Origin: Rhodobiaceae bacterium
Lineage (GTDB): Bacteria; Pseudomonadota; Alphaproteobacteria; RS24
NCBI GenBank assembly: GCA_018673175.1
Contig: JABHDF010000024.1
Span: 44,819 to 108,818, forward strand
Reading direction: 5' to 3'
DNA length: 64,000 nucleotides
This document shows positions 62,573 to 64,000 of the stretch, one piece after another (the stretch's first letter is position 1; each line of letters opens with the position of its first letter). Under the pieces are notes generated by a model, which ran no database searches, had not been told where the DNA came from, and saw only the letters and a program-made list of their open reading frames with translations. The translations under genes and the position numbers were made by a program.

Positions 62573-64000
62573 TTAGCCGAGCCGTTTCAGCGCTTCGCCT
62601 AATTTGTCACGCCGCGCTTGTTCTTCTGCGAGACGGGCTTTGTTCTCGTCGATGACCGCGGCCGGGGCTTTGTCTAAGAAACCTTGATTGTTCAGCTTGC
62701 CAGAGATTTTCTTAATCTCAATCTCCACTTTGCCGATATCTTTTTGCAATCGCGCGCGCTCCGCATCGACATCAATCACATCGGTTAACGGCAAAGCCAG
62801 AACCGCTTCGCCCAGCACCGCTTGCACGGCGCCTTCGGGAACCGCCTCGGCCAGCGTTATGCTTTCCAAACGGGCCAGACGTTGCAGCACCGCGCCGGTC
62901 TCGTTCAATCGGCCTTGCGTTTCCGCATTGGCCCCAATGACCACCAGCGGCACGCGGGCCCCTGCGGGCACATTCATCTCGGAGCGCACCGAACGAATTT
63001 CGCTGATTGCGTCAATCATCCAGGTTACTTCCACATCGGCTTTTGCGTTTACCAAACTATCGGGCAAACTCGGCCAGACATCGAGCATGAGGTGATTGTC
63101 GCGCGCGCCCGTTTTGGCCCATAGCTCTTCTGTCACGAAAGGCATGAACGGGTGCAGCAGGCGCAGCGCATTTTCCAACGCCCATTTGGTGGCCGCTTGC
63201 ACTTGCGCTTTTTGGCTTTGCGCTTCGGCGCTGGTGTCGTCGTTTTGTAAAGCCGGTTTGGCCAGCTCGACATACCAATCGCAAAAACTATTCCAGATAA
63301 ATTGATAGACACCATTGGCCGCATCGTTAAAGCGATAGGCCTCTAGCGCCTGCGTCACGTTGTTTTGCGTACGCACCACTTCGCCGACCAACCATTGGGT
63401 CAGCGGCAGGCTGGCACTGGCGGGGTCGAAGTCTTCCGCCTCAAAACAGCCGTTCATATCGCAAAAGCGAGCGGCGTTCCAAAGCTTGGTGGCGAAATTG
63501 CGATAGCCTTCCACACGGCTTTCGGACAATTTAATGTCGCGCCCCATGGCGGCCATGGCCGACAAAGTGAACCGCAAAGCATCGGCGCCATAGCGGTCGA
63601 TAAGCTCGAGCGGGTCGACGACATTGCCTTTGGACTTCGACATTTTTGCGCCTTTTTCATCGCGCACCAGCGCGTGAACATAGACCGTATGAAACGGCAC
63701 TTCGCCATCCATGAAATGCAGGCCGCTCATCATCATGCGCGCGACCCAGAAAAAGATAATGTCGAACCCGGTCACCAGAACATCGGTTTTATAATGGCGA
63801 TCCAGCTCGGTTGTTTCCTCGGGCCAGCCCAAAGTTGAGAACGGCCATAGCGCCGAAGAGAACCACGTGTCCAACACATCTTCATCGCGCGTCAGCGCCA
63901 CGCCCTCGCCCGCTTGGGCTTGCGCTGCGGCTTCATCTTCTCCAACGAAAACATTGCCGTCTGAGTCATACCAAGCTGGAATTTGATGGCCCCACCAAAG
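62573..64000 (-). CDS. valS: Valyl-tRNA synthetase, 3' part (5' end outside window)
   Basis: C-terminal 475 residues; the frame is open to base 64000 (LWWGHQIPAWY at the edge), so the ORF-track start at 63901 is false. Visible: DVLDTWFSSALWPF, KMSKSKGNVVDP (catalytic loop), anticodon-binding helical domain, and a C-terminal coiled coil (VDAERARLQKDIGKVEIEIKKIS) of ValRS. Charges tRNA-Val. Converges with the TSUP gene. Confidence 0.97.
   Translation of the reverse strand, partial: LWWGHQIPAWYDSDGNVFVGEDEAAAQAQAGEGVALTRDEDVLDTWFSSALWPFSTLGWPEETTELDRHYKTDVLVTGFDIIFFWVARMMMSGLHFMDGEVPFHTVYVHALVRDEKGAKMSKSKGNVVDPLELIDRYGADALRFTLSAMAAMGRDIKLSESRVEGYRNFATKLWNAARFCDMNGCFEAEDFDPASASLPLTQWLVGEVVRTQNNVTQALEAYRFNDAANGVYQFIWNSFCDWYVELAKPALQNDDTSAEAQSQKAQVQAATKWALENALRLLHPFMPFVTEELWAKTGARDNHLMLDVWPSLPDSLVNAKADVEVTWMIDAISEIRSVRSEMNVPAGARVPLVVIGANAETQGRLNETGAVLQRLARLESITLAEAVPEGAVQAVLGEAVLALPLTDVIDVDAERARLQKDIGKVEIEIKKISGKLNNQGFLDKAPAAVIDENKARLAEEQARRDKLGEALKRLG

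Overview
The window is chromosomal DNA from an alphaproteobacterium. Evidence: the blocks argS - SPOR protein - nagZ - scpA - scpB - tatABC - serS - surE - LysM/LytM lipoprotein - yajC - secD - secF, gyrA - coaD - PPIase - queA - tgt, and erpA - xthA are arrangements typical of Alphaproteobacteria, and the individual proteins (GlmS, PmtA-like methyltransferase, degenerate LytM protein, PstC/PstA with long N-termini) look alphaproteobacterial. Very short intergenic spaces, 1-4 base gene overlaps and several genes for small-molecule turnover suggest a compact, probably aquatic genome, but genus cannot be read from this sequence. No rRNA, CRISPR array, prophage, transposase or integrase was seen; composition looks uniform.

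Layout. 1-5.2 kb: 3' part of recG, DUF502 membrane protein, small unknowns, an APH-like kinase with its DUF6285 partner, a 32-residue lipoprotein and a small minus-strand set (DCC thiol oxidoreductase, two unknowns). 5.2-8.4 kb: glmU-glmS for UDP-GlcNAc supply. 8.4-18.3 kb: metabolic accessory genes (acyl-CoA dehydrogenase of the DmdC-like long type, ferric-reductase-like membrane protein with crotonase, SulP transporter fused to STAS and cNMP-binding domains, GPH sugar symporter, GntP-family permease, aldehyde dehydrogenase). 18.3-20.4 kb: a structured non-coding stretch with a possible gene remnant, an orphan NorE/NorF-like (heme-copper oxidase subunit III/IV) operon, and tRNA-Lys. 20.6-27.8 kb: complete phosphate regulon phoR-pstSCAB-phoU-phoB with a three-repeat Pho box and a terminator/attenuator after pstS. 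27.9-30.5 kb: thioesterase, MAPEG protein, Fe(II)/2-oxoglutarate dioxygenase, glutamine amidotransferase.

30.5-64 kb is mostly housekeeping. The minus-strand tgt-queA-PPIase-coaD-gyrA group handles queuosine, proline isomerisation, CoA and DNA topology; ssb and uvrA diverge; PmtA-like methyltransferase and trmFO converge on a squalene-synthase-like gene. A long minus-strand series from dgt to secF then carries dNTP hydrolysis, arginyl- and seryl-tRNA synthesis, peptidoglycan recycling and division-linked wall proteins, chromosome condensation and both export systems (Tat and SecDF-YajC). The end holds a lipoprotein, GNAT enzyme, erpA, xthA, a TSUP exporter and the 3' part of valS.

No undescribed multi-gene system is apparent. 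The most notable oddities are a cyclophilin gene with two strong translation starts (secreted and cytosolic forms predicted), a tRNA-guanine transglycosylase in which two zinc-ligand cysteines read as serine, a PhoR with no membrane anchor, an orphan NorEF-like operon behind unusual repeats, and several short tandem repeats inside or beside coding sequence.
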